Assembly (NCBI GenBank): GCA_963969345.1
Contig: OZ017769.1
Span: forward strand, 3,782,816-3,846,815
Reading direction: 5' to 3'
From: Turbatrix aceti
Lineage: Eukaryota; Nematoda; Chromadorea; Rhabditida; Panagrolaimidae
Length of the DNA: 64,000 nt
Part shown: piece after piece, positions 1 to 14,700 of the stretch
Position numbering within the stretch: position 1 is the stretch's first letter
How the letters are laid out: each line of letters opens with the position of its first letter
Made by a program: the position numbers and the translations under genes
The notes under the pieces: model-generated
What the model was told of the DNA's origin: nothing
Database searches by the model: none
What the model saw: only the letters and a program-made list of their open reading frames with translations

Positions 1-545
1 CCTCATGCTTATGGTAGTGCCATAAAAAACAACATCAAGCAAAAAAAAATATATTTATTTGCAAGTGCACTGCGACTACGATAGCCCCAGGGCAGAAGAA
101 GGGCATCAATTTTTTTGTCGTCCCATCTTTTTCGCTTATTTCACTTCCCCATTCCCATAAAATGTATAAATTTTGCGCCAACATCGCACCGCACACCGCA
201 CACCGGCTGTTAACGCTCGGACAGCTCCCGGGAACGAGTCATAATTCATTGCCGAGTAGTAATCCAATTGCGTCGAATGAATGAATGAACGAAAGAACGA
301 AAAACGAAAACAAGGATTGAAAAAGCAAAAAAAATCAAAAAATTGTGTCGTGGTTGGAAGGAGAAGGAGAGCTACGAGGACAGGTGCCACTTATGAGGTG
401 CCATGGAGGCTTTCAGATTTATCACTTTTTTTGAGTCTCCAGGCAAGCCCCAAATCATTGTATCCACAGTAGCAGAGGCAGGGCTCGGCTGTGAGTCGCA
501 AGTGGTTGTCGTCGTCAAAAAATTGCTTTTTGACATCGACAAACA

Positions 546-572
546 CGACCGAGACCGAGACCGAGACCGACG
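546..572. repeat. Short GACCGA-type hexamer microsatellite
   Basis: About four consecutive copies of a GAGACC/GACCGA unit. Simple tandem repeat with no other feature attached. Confidence 0.7.
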
Positions 573-2460
573 CCTATTGCTCTGTCGTCCCCTCCCCTCG
601 CTATTAAGCTTTTTGACATTACATAAAGTTAATGACTATGAAAAAAAAAGTTTTGACAACTGAGAGCATAAGACGCTAAACTTTTCGACTTTGTACTAAT
701 TTTTTTGCCGGGTTTTTTGTCACTGCACGAGACTTTGGATGCTATCAACTTTTCAAAAAAAAAATCTTCAAATCGAACTCCAAAGATGATTGGTTATGAA
801 ATGCTACTTGCCTACAGTACACCCCAACTCAGAGTGCCATCGAGTGAAAAAGAGACAAAAGTGCATGCGAGATGGCCAAGTTGAGTACAATGTCAACTTT
901 TGCATCAAAACTAACTATCCTCTGGATTGATGGAGCACATTATGCACCACCCGATACGGCGGGCCCTGTCAAACGGATTCTGATGGCACTTTTTCATAGC
1001 CGCATTCATCTCTTTTTTTGTTGGTTCTGCAAAGAGATGGCAGCAGTCAGACAACTTCGAGCTGGCTTCCTTGTTTATCTGACAACGAAAAAAAAATTTT
1101 GAAGAGATCAAATTTTAGGATAAGTTGGGGTGGGGAAGAAATGTACTCGGTCATCCTCCAACTTATCGGATGTCGGGAGCAGCTAGTGGAAAAAAGAAGC
1201 CTGTGGACAAGACTGAAAATTTTGTCGCGCTTGACATGGGTCATTTGATGGGGCGCAAGACGCTGCAGGGGGTAAAAAATGAATAAAGAATGGAAAATCT
1301 CAGGACTTATTAGGTTTAAGCAAGAAAAATATTTTGAATGCATCTACATAAAATCCTTGATCTCCTACATACGTGAACATCTCCAAATCTTTCCTGCAGA
1401 CAGATTAGACCCCAGACGAACACCCGCCAATCTCCCCCCTTTTTTTGGACACTGTCTTTTCCATCGTCGATGACCACCATAACTTCAGTAACGACACTCA
1501 TCTCATCGCTGCTGTTCGCATGAAGGAGATGAGCAATGCTCAGGCGACATGAGAACCGAACAAACAAGAAAGATATCGTGAATAAAATGCATGCAACAAA
1601 AATATGTGTACTGTGTGACAAGTTGCCAATCCGTCATGAGGAGTGTAAGTTTTTTTGTCTTTCCAACGCTTGCCCGGGGCATTTTTTTAGTGTTCTGACA
1701 AAAATAAAGATAAAAATGCAAACGACTTTGACAACACCCAAAAAAGCGGCATGATTCATGGGCCTGCATGACTTTGAGGGCATCATCCGACTGCTGAGGC
1801 AATATCGTATCCCACCGCTTATCAAAAAATATTATCCCCCAAACCAGAGAAAAAAACCCAATTCAGTCACTGCATTCAACCATAACCAAAAATTGGGGTC
1901 TCCTGCAAAAAAATAAAAACCAATGGGGACACCATTATTAGCATCAGGCGGTGGGTGCCCCGCGGCATGCGGTAATGGCATAAGTGCATCATCGCAAAGT
2001 GCATAAACATCAGCCAAGGTCGTCTGCGATAATTCATCGACCAAAAAAAAATAATCGTTAAAAAACTAATTTTTCGGTTGTTTTTCAAAATTCAAATTTC
2101 GAGATTGAAACAAAAAACCGAAAACCAAAAACAGAAACCTTCTTCAGAAATCCAAAAAAAACAGATGAGCAGTGAATAAAATTGCAAAAAAAAATGACAT
2201 AAAAGAACGGAAGAACTCTGCTCGCGTTTCCATAAACAGAAAAAAAGAAGACGAAGGACGTATTCGTCTTCGACTTCGACTTCGGCGTGCTGTTGCGTAT
2301 TATTTAGCAAAATACTAAGTAGAGTAGAGAGTTGTTGCTTGCGCTTGATGAAAATTTGATAATCGTTCTTCTGCTTGCGTTTTTGTCTCTCTCGCTCGGC
2401 GTCGAGGCTAGAGACTGGTAGCCGGCAGCAGCAGCCACCGAAGTCAGCCGACGATATGCG

Positions 2461-2508
2461 ATGGCTTCCAGAGCAGTCAAATTGAAAATTGCACAGCACA
2501 ACCAAACA
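2461..2508 (+). other. Weak candidate first coding exon
   Basis: An ATG opens a 16-codon frame that ends exactly at a consensus splice donor (GTAAGTAT) at 2509. It sits in a GC-richer island with a plausible 5' leader upstream. The frame would read MASRAVKLKIAQHNQT. I cannot find a matching second exon, so this is only a hint that part of the gene-poor region may be a long first intron. Confidence 0.2.
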
Positions 2509-3757
2509 GTAAGTATCTGTGTATGTATCGCTCAAAAACGTATTATTTTCCCGTCTCTAATTTTTATTTTTCCTTTTTCTTCTCCCCTTTTTTCCCGTCG
2601 GCCAAATAAGTCAGGGTTGGATGAGATATACAAAAAAAGAAGAAGCATAAAACAATGTTGCCGGAGGCATTTTCACATAACAATCATTTTTTTTGGAAAA
2701 AAAAATATACTTAGTTTTGTATTTCAAAGAAAAGTGGAAAACCCCAGAAAGGCGGCAAATATTACGGTTATGCATAACTAATAACACCCCGCACGAGGCA
2801 GCCGACCAATGGCGCAGATGACAGCCGACTGACGACTGACAGCCAACTGGCGCGTACGCGGGGTTGTCCGTGGTCATAACTGCACCGCCGCTATTCATAA
2901 CGGACCATGCTATGTATGAGAGTGTGCACACGCCCTAAAAAGCTTTGAAAGAAAATTTGCTTTTTGGGAAACGGTATTTGGCGTTTTCAAAGTCCAGTCA
3001 AAAAATTCCAGATACCAGAAAATTCAACCATCGAACGTTAGACATCCCCAAAGGTTATCCCCCCCCCCAAAAAAAGTACTCCTTTGACCCCTCCTAACTT
3101 TGTCAAATGCCAAACAAACGAAAAAGACAACAACTATGCCGTGACATGAGTTGGCCAACTAAATATACTATAGTAACTGCGAGACAGTTTATGTTTTTCA
3201 ATTTTTGGCAAAAATTTTTTTATCAGATACATACACATACACACACGTATCTACAATGTTTGTGCTCTCGTTCTCGTTCTCCTATTACTCGTAATAGCAA
3301 GCATACGCAACGTCGGTCGCTGTTGCTGTTGCTGTTGGCTGGTCGTCGGCGAAGAAGAAGAAGCCGCGCCACAACAGCACATACATATCTCTGAGCGATG
3401 GAAAATAGAAAATTTAATGTATTTTTTGAATGATGAAATAGAGGGAAGGAAGCGACGAATAAAGAAGCCAGAGCATCGTTGCCCTATTTTTTTTGTCGTC
3501 ATCATCATCAACATCATAGTCGGCGGTGCCGTTATCAACATCGACGTGGCGTGATGTATGCATGCGCATCAGAATCGCCTGACTTTCATTGTATAACTAA
3601 GAGTACAAAAAAACATCTAAAAAACTATTTTTGTCCTCCAATTGGGTTCCGTTTGGGGTGAAAGTTTAAAAAAAACGCGACAATGATGTTTTCGTGCCGA
3701 GACAAATAAAACTAAAGTTGGTTTCGTACAAAAAATATTTTTTATATGAACTAATTT

Positions 3758-3834
3758 TACTCAATGGTTCAGTGGCGGAAGGCGCGTTATACCAAAAACC
3801 AAAACGAGTACGGGTTCGAATCCTGCCCGCGACA
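3758..3834 (+). pseudogene. Decayed tRNA-like sequence (internal promoter boxes kept)
   Basis: An A-box-like TGGTTCAGTGG (3765-3775) is followed about 37 bases later by a B-box-like GGTTCGAATCC (3813-3823) and then a T-run. The T-arm can pair, but the 5' and 3' acceptor halves do not complement each other and no clean anticodon arm forms. It therefore looks like a dead tRNA or the head of a tRNA-derived SINE, not a working tRNA. An intact tRNA is unlikely from the visible mismatches. Confidence 0.4.
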
Positions 3835-6302
3835 AATATTTTTTTCTTGTTCTAACTAATAAATACTCTGTATTCAATTCCCTAAAAAAACTACAAACAT
3901 CATCTGTTCTCCAAAAAAGTGTAATTTGAGGCCAGTCACATAAATATACTAACGTCAGAAAAAAAATTATATTTATAAAAAAAGTCAACACGTCAGAGAG
4001 GGTATGGAGATATGTATGCATTTAGATAGATAGTTACATAGATATTTAATTTTTTTTGTTGTCTGTCATCAAACCTCGCGTAAGTCGATGAATCCTCTTT
4101 CGAACAACTAATCCTGGGTAAGTTTTCTAGCGAGTTTAGCAAGCACGCACACACACACACTACGCAAAGACGAAGACGAAGACGAAGTTGACGACAAAGA
4201 CAAAACACAGCCGAGATTACAGAAATTATTTTTTTGTAACCTCCACGGAAAAAAAAATTATTGTTCATCCGATACAGAGTCCATTTTTTTTGAAGTTTTT
4301 GAAAGGATAAAAAATATGTAATCGTCCCTCCGTCTTCTAAACTGTCGAAAATTGACGGCTTTTGAATGTACTAACACAAATTTTTACGTGCACTCCTGAC
4401 ACGACAGTGGAGGGGGGTCCAGAGGGAATGGATGACAGGTGCAATGATTGACACCTGTATACGATAGTTTTTTGAGAAGCTATGAAAAAAACAAAGATTT
4501 AGATTTTTTTTTATTGATCAATGAAGAGTCTTTCTAAAATTGGATCTGGGCACAAAGTCAAATGTTGGAAAATCATGGAACGCCGGTGATGCTGGCCTAA
4601 GCGGCGTCAGTCACCCCCCATCGTCATCGAAGACGGGACCACGATTATGCGCGCGCTTATGTGTGTTTATAAAAAATCAAGAAAAATCACAAAGACAAGC
4701 AATTTTTGATTCAATAAGCCAAAATAAAGTGTGATGCTTCTCCTTCGCTCGGTCGAAGCTGTGGTTGTGGGGTGCCTGCCCGGGCCGAGCCTGGGCCTTG
4801 TTTTTGTTTTTTTTATGAGATGCGGACAAAAAATCATTCATTCATCGCCGAAATAAATATCTCTCTTCCCCGTGGTCGGAAATACATACATATAATTATG
4901 ATATTGCCAAAATATAAATACACCGACTAATAAAATTTGTAGACACAGACAAACGAGATTGCCATCCGGCGCCAATGAACTCCGGGCATGGGAAAAAAGT
5001 GATACAGGTGAACTCAAACCTGAAGCCTGGCAGGAAACAAGTCCGGAAAAAAAATATAATAGCTTCGTCAATTAGCTACAAATCCATTTAGCACCAATAA
5101 AAAAAACAAAACAGAACAACTCGTGAGGAGCGTTGATTGCAAAGTTTGACGAGTTTGATGAGTGCGCAAACAAAAATGATTGTCATCAGACAGGATTTAT
5201 AGACGACGTCCCGAGGCGGATGGGGTTATGCGAAGTTAGTCAGGCGTCAATGGGTTTTAATATAGATAATTTTTGAAGACATTTTTCATAGACAAAAAAT
5301 CGAAAAAAACCAAAAAACCAGAAAAAATTCGCATGTTGCATGCAAGTTGCTGACACCAAAAAAAATCAAAAAATCAAAAACCGAAAAACCGACCGTTAAG
5401 AAACGTAATTCTGATGAAGTGTCATACTGTACACCTGAAAAAAGAGTTCCAATTATAAATGTTTTTAAAAATTCACGAGTTTCACGAATTTTCACGTTTT
5501 TAAGGCCAAAAATAATAAATCGTATTTCCATGATACTCTATGAATGAATCACGCAAAGTTTACCTTTTCCAACCTAAAAAAAACCAACTTATAGCAAATA
5601 CTGTTTCCGCATTACTCCGTGTTTGCCCAACAATAATCTGACCCCAGATACACGTCGCGACAGACAAACGCGCGACGGACGACGATCCGAGAGAAGAGAA
5701 GAGAAGAGAAGAGATTACCGTTAGCCGGAGGGGGCGGCGGCACCCCACCTCCACCCCAACATGGCCGACCGTAAAAAAAAACCATATTTTGTCCGGCCCA
5801 AAACCCGACGAAAAAAAATGGAAAAGTCAATCAAGTGTCGATCACTCATAATATTTACCAAAGCACGTACACGCCAGCGCCAGCGCCTGCTCACACGCAC
5901 CGGACGCGCATAAACATAACTCGGAGCGCTCGAAGAGTTGACAAAAAGGGTTTATGAATTTTTGATGATAAATAAACAAGATCTTTCAATCTGCAAGAAA
6001 AGAAATTCTGTTTGTCTGTGATTTTTTCTCTCTCTCCCATTCATTCAACTTATTCGTTATATACGCTATATATTTTTTTGTGATGGATAAAAAAGGTGGG
6101 GTAAACTTAAAACGTTTACTGCGCCTGTCTCTCTCCCTCTCGTAAATTGACTGTGATTTTTTTTATTTGATTCCATTTTTAACACGGGGGATTGAATGAA
6201 TGTTCTGGGTTGGTAAAAAAAAGCAGCCTGGAACATTATTTGAACCATTCGATCATTGGATTTTTTTCGTACAAAAATACAAAATTTTCTAAAATTTTGG
6301 TC

Positions 6303-6488
6303 CGCACCTTGCGCGCAACATGCAAACTAGAAAACTTAAATTCAACGTCAAAATTTTTTTGATGAATTTTTGGTCGACACATTGCGCGCAACATGCAAAC
6401 AAGAAACTAAATAAATTTTTTTAGCGTGCTGCATTTTATTAAACGAAAATCAAAATTTCAAATCAGCACCTTGCGCGCAACATGCGAA
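6303..6488. repeat. Three copies of a TTGCGCGCAACATGC repeat
   Basis: The core TTGCGCGCAACATGC, a near-palindrome, occurs at about 6309, 6382 and 6471. Each copy lies in AT-rich sequence, and a phrase like TTTCAACGTCAAA or its variant recurs nearby. Spacing is about 73 and 89 bases, so this is a degenerate short tandem array. Confidence 0.75.
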
Positions 6489-9400
6489 ATTTTCAACGTC
6501 AAATTTTTTTATTAGACAAAGCTTGGTGCCTTTTTTGGACACGGTCGGTCAGTCATGTGCCGCAAGCAGCGTCGATATGAAATACATAAAACAATTTTTA
6601 TTTTGGAACAAACGACGATGGCCCCTTCTTCTTCTTCTTCGGCATCAAATGACGGGCTTTTTACAGGCTGTCAACGCCTTGGTGCTTCCTTCCGTTCAAA
6701 GGAGCCTACTACGCTGCTTTCGAGTCCATATTCGACGGATTTTGCAAACGTTATATGCGAGGGAAAATTAAATATCGTACCGACGTCGTCGTCGTCTTCG
6801 CCGGCAGCAGCAGAGAGCGTCCATCGTCGCCGACACCCCAGAATAAAAACCCGCACATTAAAGATGAAATTAGTAAAAATAAAAAAAGGAGAGACAAAAT
6901 TACGGTATATAAATGCATCAATGATATGCGTGAGATTCATGCGTGTGTGTGCGTGCGGTTGTTAATTATCGTCCCTGCTCTATTCTTTTTTTTTCTCATT
7001 TTGGGCGGAAACAAGTTGCGGCATACATTTCACGCTATATATAATTGGTGTACGGTAAAAGAAAAATGATTCAAAAATAAATGCACAACATACATGCATA
7101 AGACAATTTTTTTAGACAGATGAATGTAACCAAAAATGGAGAATTGAGAGCGGCCTTGAATCTCGATTAACTACTACTGAGTTATTTTTATGTATATAAA
7201 CATGTACACATCATCTATGTTGCATTGTATGTAATTACATGTTTACGAAGAAACACTTTTGCATTTTCGCGTCGAGACACAAATGTACAAGCATAAATGG
7301 CGTTCGAAAAATATGTACCTAAAAAGTTGTGAAGTACCTAATTTTCCCAGAGTAAATTGCCATAAAAAATGATTTTGCATGCCATTACAAAAATATCTCC
7401 GAGAAAACGAACAAACTATCATCCTAAACATCACCAAGAATGAAAGACATTGACACCAAAACCCAATGATGCATGGATGCATGTTGCTCTCACATCAGCC
7501 GGCCCTTGTCAGGTGATAATTTTTTACCTATTTTTCAATTTTTTCATCTTGCACAAGGAAGAAAAAGAAGAAGAACAGCACGAAGAAGAAGGAGAGAAAA
7601 AAATTGCTAGATTACCACTTATTGGTTCGTTCGGTCGCCTTTTTCGTTTTTTTTTTCGTTTATCGTCAGGAACAAACATTTGAGACCATCTTTGGTACTG
7701 TACTAAATATTTTTTTATTTCATTTCATTAAAATTTTCCAGAGATAAATATCGACGTGTGCCAGAAAAGCAACGGATGGTCGGCATCATGGAATATAAAA
7801 ATAAAAGATAACGTCGTTACGTCAAAGATGAAAGCGACGACGAAGAAGAAGACAACGAAGAAGAAGACGATGACAAAGCAAAGACAAAAACAACAAAATT
7901 ATTTTAGACCTCGCATGAGTTGTGCCGAAATAGTCATATTTACACAGGGTGTTGCTAAATTTTATCTCAGAATGCAGATGAATCGTAATTCGGGGGTATC
8001 GTAATTTTAGGGGCCTCAAAATCGTAAATTTTTACGAACAAAAACGTTAAAAGGGTTCAAAAATGCAATTTTGAAAGATTTTGAAAGAATTTTTACAGTA
8101 TCTTTTAAAAACTTTCAAAATTCATAATTCCCTGATTTTCATGAAAGTAACCCCGGGGGAAAATCTAAAATTTTAATTCCAAGTGAGCATCGTAATTTTT
8201 CTCATCTACTTTACTCTCCAAGCTAACATACATATAAAAAGCACTTTTCTCGGTAAGCAGCGTATCCAAGAAATATGTAAGCGCTACGATTGAGGGAGAA
8301 AAGAAATTATCGTTTTCAATTTGTGCGTTGGTTTGTTATTGAAACAAAACGGACACGGACGCGCGCGCGCAGACCAGGCTGGCAGGATGCACTTTGAGAT
8401 GCACAACCAAGACTCTCGAAACTCCGTGCCGCTTCTCTCCCCCCCCCCCTCCCTGACATCGCATATATGTAGACGACAAAACATTTGTACAAAATGTGAA
8501 TACATAAATTGGATGAAAAATGCAACAAATTTTGTCTATGGTTGTCGGTTGAGAAGAGTATACGGTATCGATGACGCTTCGACCAAACATAATTTTTTTA
8601 AATAGATATCATTTATTTTTGTAACCGATTGACTGACTGCTCAATCGGTTGTTGCGCCGGACTACAGAGTAAACTACGGAGTAATGTTGAAAACTATTTA
8701 CTATTTATTTAAAATGACTGTTGTGGTCCCCGGGAATCATAAAAAAAAATTACTGGGAGTGGGACAAGTTTTGTATGAGAACGTAATTGATGGGCAGATT
8801 TGGTTATTGGAAACAGGAAAGAAAGAAAGAAAGAAAATGGTTACAGAATGATGAAAACAAATTAAAAACCAAATAAGGAAACACAAATTATGAAATTTTC
8901 GTTTTGAAACATTTTTTTTGAAATTTGGGGTTAGCGCGAAAAAAATCTTGACACGAAATGTTAGCAGAATTATGAAACCTTTTTTTTACAGTTTCGAAAA
9001 AATTTTGAAAGTTGAAAATTGAAACTGTGAAAAAAATTACGTTTAAAATGAAATCTTCAAATTTCAAAAAGACAGCGTAAAAATATTTTTTTCGACTTTT
9101 TATGAGTTCAAAAAGGCCAAATGTCAGAAGACACAAGTTTTATGTTAAAACAGATATATTCCGTTTTTTGAGTCAACGAAACGAACAAGTCCAAGAATAG
9201 CCACTACGCGAAACAATGAAGATTAATATTACAATATTTTACCCGACTCCCCATAATGCCAATTAATGTGGCCTTTTAGTCGCGCAGTTTGGAAGATACT
9301 GCAACAAATTTGATTAGCATCTGACGCCGATGATGGCGACGTCGTCGTCTTGGAGGAAAAGACAAAGGCGCAGCCGAGCGAGCGGGCAACAAAGATGATG

Positions 9401-10204
9401 ATGCACTTGACAATAGCTTCATAATCAGGCAGTTGGCCGCTGCATACGCCCCCGGGGCAGGAGGAAGGAGGCTGGGTGTTGGGACAACAAACGGCATATG
9501 AATTATGCTGCGTCGACACACGTTTTAGCACTTATTAACAACCAGTCAGCTGCGCCGGGGGGCCAATCGATTATGAAATTTGGAATTTGGGATTTAGCCT
9601 GATCCCGGTAGTTTGGAGGGTTTTAGGAAATGTCGACCGGGCCGAATGTGGCTCCGAGCAAGAAAAGAATCCTCATCAACCCCAGAAATTTTAGCAAAAA
9701 CATGTCCATGAGGGGGGTGATACAATCATTTTTTGCATGTGTTCATTCATGATTTTGCGACTCTAACAACTCTTTTTACCGATTTTTAATGAAATTTTTT
9801 ACGCTCCGAATAATTCGTCAACGTTGGATGGACACACTCACAGGCGAAGAAGGCGAAGACGACACCGGCCGGCCTCGGGCTGGCTTATCATCGCACTCGC
9901 ACACGCACACACGCATATTTATTTATGTATTTACGCGATCAGTTGGCTTTCCAAATCAAAAAAAAGGAAGGAGGATGATGACAAACATATACCAGGCATA
10001 TGCACAAATCAAATCACGAATCATCACCGAGGGGAGAAGATTGGGGTGAAATTGAATGAAAGATCGGTTATACATTCATTTTTCACTATTTTTTTGGGTA
10101 TATGACTGATAATTGATTAACTGATAAAATGGAGTTGGTAATCACTAGTTCTGATTTTTCATTCTAATTTCGGTGAAATAACGAAACTGGAAAAGAAAAT
10201 TTGG

Positions 10205-10425
10205 GGTGATTTGATAAAATTAATTTTTTTTTTGTAAAAATCAGCTGAATTTAAAAATTGGGTTTTAAGGGGTCAAAAAACCCTAAAAACTACCGAATCC
10301 CATAAAAAAATTTAGAAAAATGATAAAATTTATTTTTTTTTTGTAAAAATCAGCTGAATTTAAAAATTTAGGCTCTGAGTGGGTCATATACCCCAAAAAC
10401 TGTAAATCCCCATAGATCAAGCTCT
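10205..10425. repeat. Tandem duplication, about 115 bp unit
   Basis: Two adjacent diverged copies share a TGATAAAATT-poly-T-GTAAAAATCAGCTGAATTTAAAAATT core followed by GGGTC and CCCAAAAAC-like phrases. The first copy spans roughly 10205-10318 and the second 10319-10425. No coding content. Confidence 0.75.
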
Positions 10426-11709
10426 AATCCAAACAAACCCCTCCCCTGATGTCCCCAAAGTCTGTCATATTATACCTACTTGGCCCCATCTCGACAAATA
10501 ACATAATAGCCATCCGGGGAGGGCGCAAGCACTCACCCGGCCGATTGCGCAAGGGGACAGATTGACTGTACCCCTCTTCCCTCCTCCCCTGAGACAACAA
10601 CCAACGCCAACAACCAAAGGCCGCCCCTTTTATGGATGGCATAATGCATCCGTCTACGACATCCTCATCGGGAAGTGGAAGAAGGTGGGGTATCAAATAT
10701 CATGTTAGACCCCTTTTTCTTCCGATTGTAACTGTCTCCCGCATTTATTCATCGAACAAGAAATAAACAAGGAAGACTGTCTCAACTTGACGGTACGTAC
10801 GACGGCCCAATAGTTAGACCAGACCCATTAACCCCTTTGCAGGCTGCTACTGCTGCCAACTAATCAATTTACCGCAAGACGACACTCCGGGAAGCCCGGG
10901 AGAAGGGGGTAAATCAATTCCATCCCTCTTGGAAGCCGGGAAAGAGAGCAATTTGGACTCATGTTGTCTTCATGCGTCATAAAAAATTAACCTGATGATT
11001 ATGCGACCTTGGAAGAGGAATGCGCGTAAAAAAAAGTTGAATTGAAATGGGCAAAAAAAGGAATAAATGGTGTCGGAGAAAGGATAAATGTTTCATTGCT
11101 CTTGTCAAGGCGGGTTCGTTCGTTCGTTTTTTCCCAGGGGTGGTGTCGGTATGTATTACAGTATACCCCAACTTTAGTTTCATTGAAAAAAATGAAACTA
11201 AATTGAAACTTTCACCTGACAGCCGATTGAAAAAATGTGTAAGCAAACAAAGCAAAAAAATCAGGAAGGAACTAAATTTATTTAGTTAATCAATCCGATC
11301 TTCTTGGTCGACTACGGTGGATGCCAATAATTTATCCTTGCCCGAGGATCATCCCGAGCATAAGCATTGTCACAATCATCGCTGTCATCTCCCAGGTGAT
11401 AAATTTCATCGATGCGCTCTGCACTCGTTCGTTCGTTCGTTCGCCTCTGCCAAGTGTTAATAAATCCAGCAAGCCTCATCTCATCCACCGTCATAAGCGG
11501 CTGCCAATCCCAATCGTCGAAAGAGGGGTGTTTGTATGTATACATTTGTGTGGCTACTATACCCCCTGCCCAGACAGGCATGTACTACTACTACCTTGGG
11601 TTGAAGTGTTTTGACAGCTGCCGGCATCCTACCCAGGGCGCTCTATCATATCCGGGTGTTAAGCCGTGACACGGGCCATCATCGTGTCATCGTGCAAACG
11701 TGTGCGGTG

Positions 11710-11729
11710 CGCTTGCCTTTTGGCAAGCG
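11710..11729. repeat. Perfect 8-bp hairpin with TTTT loop
   Basis: CGCTTGCC, a TTTT loop, then GGCAAGCG. It lies in a GC-rich island flanked by GTGCGGTG and TATAGCACG. Function unknown. Confidence 0.6.
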
Positions 11730-14700
11730 TATAGCACGTATCGGATACGATGATGACCAAGATGCCATTATTCATTCGTAATTGACAGCCTTTCGGCGGT
11801 GAAGCACGCTCAAAAAAATGCCAGAACTCAAAAATATTTTTTTATTCGTTGTTTAGGCGTAGATGAGTAAAAAATAGATGGAATGAGAGCAGATAAATCA
11901 AATCCGCGATTCTAAGAAGCAACTTTTGCTTTTGTTGGCCTGGATCAAAAAGTTTTGAGCTAATCAACACTTTTTTGAGGATCAAAATCATAAACAAGTT
12001 TTTACGGTCGTTTTTGGAAATTCGAATTTGAATTTTTGAAGTAATACAATTTTCGTTCCGACATGGAAAATTTTGAAAACGTTTTTCGATTTTTTTTTAA
12101 AACATAGAATTTTGTAAAAAAACTTTTTGTCATTTTTAATTCGGTAAAATCAGGTAAAAAATTTCCAAATTAAAATAATTGTTTTACAAAGTCCGATGCA
12201 AAATTACGTTATACTTTAAAAAAAAGAAACCCAAAATTTTTTACTGAATTTTCGCTCAAAAAAAAAAGAAAATCAGAAAGTAAAATTTTCACCCCAAAAT
12301 TTTTCCTCCATCTAAAAAGCAATGAAAGCGCCAATCCCCCACCAATCATAACCCTCACAGGCCCGTTGAGTGCTTCGTGTCAGGCGCCGTCTCATATCTA
12401 AACACACATACACCTACCTACCACTCACTCCTCTTCAGTCCTACCTTTTCGTCGATTATCACCCGCACCCGCAAAACAGTGTCCTCATCATTTTGCCCCC
12501 GCCAGCAGTTGTCAGTCTTTGCCGACCAGCCAGGGAAGGAAGAAAGGCAAAGCGACCACTTGCGCCCACCGCGCCCTGGACACAACAGCCCGGAGATGAT
12601 ATGAGGAGGGCTCTAATAAGTCCGTTGCCACAGGCCACCGAGTTATGACAGCTTATGACTGGCCCTGTCCTGCAGCCGCCGCAGCAGTGGTCCAGGCATA
12701 CTGTAATAACCAGTTGCACAGACAGGGCAAAGAAATGGTCACTCAAAAAAAACTGCCCCCCTCAAAAAAATCCAAATTTGCCCGGAGGCTATCAATCAAA
12801 TTACCAATTACCTCTTTGTCAAGCCGACCGAAATTTTAAATATAACAATTCATCGCCAAAGTTTTACCCAAAGGACGGGAGCGAAGATAGGGTAGCCAAA
12901 AACCGTCCAATATCCAGTTCGAGTTGAAAACGACCAAATGAGCAAAGCGGAAGACGAAAAAGAAAAGTTATATAATTTTGTATTGTGCGTGGTGCAATTC
13001 AATTGAAGGGGGGAAGGAGGCTTATTTCTTATTTCTATTCTATTTTCAAAGATTTATGCATTTTGCAACTCTTCGAGGACCTAAATATTTTCTTCATTCA
13101 AAAAAATCTTGTAAGAAAACATTTAATTATTAGATATCATTAAATATGTATGTATACAATTGTTACGAAATTTATCGTATAAAATTTATCGTCCGAATTA
13201 GCGATGTTTTGGTTTTGGTCGTCTAATGAGGAGTCCACTGAGTTGCATAAGTCACAAATCTCTGTCGAAAACAAAGCAGCAGTCAAATAATTAACGAGAT
13301 ACCGCCATGACACGAACAATCAAAATTCTCATCGTGCCCGGCGCCGCGTTGCGCGTGCGCTCGCTCGTTCTGCTCCCGACTTCCTCTCTCCTCCCCGCTT
13401 AATAACAAATTGTCATCGGCGTTGTTTCTTCGTTGTTGGCAAGCAGTGGCGAGAAAGTCAAATAATTTAAAGATGCTTCGGCATAATAAATGAATTAATG
13501 ATCGTTGCTGTTGTCAGCGTGGTAGTGTGTGTTGTCGTTTGGTTCTTCGTCAAAGAATAGTTGAATGAACAAAAATGCCCTAGCATGCGGGATTGGATGG
13601 AGCCTTCCAAAAACCATAAAATCTGACAAACTGATGAAAAGTTGACTTCTGAAGTTTCCATCTATCATACAAAATTCACTGTAAACAAAAAATTATCATA
13701 CAAAAAAATTCAACCGTAATCTTCAATTTTTTTTTGAAAAACAAAAAACTTATCAAAAATTTCTTTTTCCAATACAAAAACCCCCTCCTAAATTTTTTAG
13801 TGCCGTATTACGGTAAAAGTTATTTATGTACGCATTTATGCCATCACAGTGCCTCTACTCAACCAACGGTCGGCGCCCACAAAAAGGCAGAGAATTCCGT
13901 TTTAGTGTTTCAATTTTAGTTTTCAGACTTACATTAGTTTTCAGGCTTTTCTATAATTGTAATTGAACAAAATGGCACACTACTCTCGTCGTATATGGAT
14001 TGGCGCACAAAAACGTTCACCGCCTATTACTACTATTAATTTCGCTTTACGCATTACGGATAGATAGGCAGGCAGGGAAAGCACGAGAGATAGGCATCTA
14101 TTACTTATAATCAAATTCTCTGACTAAGTTTGCAAAATGATACATACTTCCAAAAACAAGGGAAAATGAAAATTTAAAAAAAACACAAGCACAGCGGAAA
14201 AAAAGTAAACAGCAAATTCTGAGAAATAAGTGAACTGAAATTTCGGGAAAAATATTTTTACATTTTTTTAACTGTTGAACTGCACTTTTATCACCTCGGG
14301 TCATTGACCTTGTTTATGAACAAAAAATCGAATCAGCTCCCCCCCAGAAAAAAAACCCAGTCACAAGTCAAATCACCCAGGCACCCAAGTAGAACACGTT
14401 ATTCTCCTGGAAGATTCATAAAAAAATCTAAACAAAATCATTTCGTTTGATTTGATAATAAAACCAACCGCGCATTGAGCAAAAAAAGGTAAACGTAAAC
14501 GGTGGACTCAATATTATACATGCACACCAGATATGAAGAAGATGACTGCGAAGATGAAGAAGAAGAACAAAAAATAACGTCAAAAAGTTATGGTTCATAA
14601 AAGTACTCCTGTTACGTCGGTGACTGTACTGTAGGTTAACTGACAAAAGTCGAGTTATAATTTTATGACTCCGCATGAGAAAAATAGATTTTTGTAATAA

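Noticed and set aside
12370..12927. Cluster of GC-richer open frames on both strands
   Set aside because: No recognisable motif, no consistent splice chain, and comparable open frames on both strands point to composition only.
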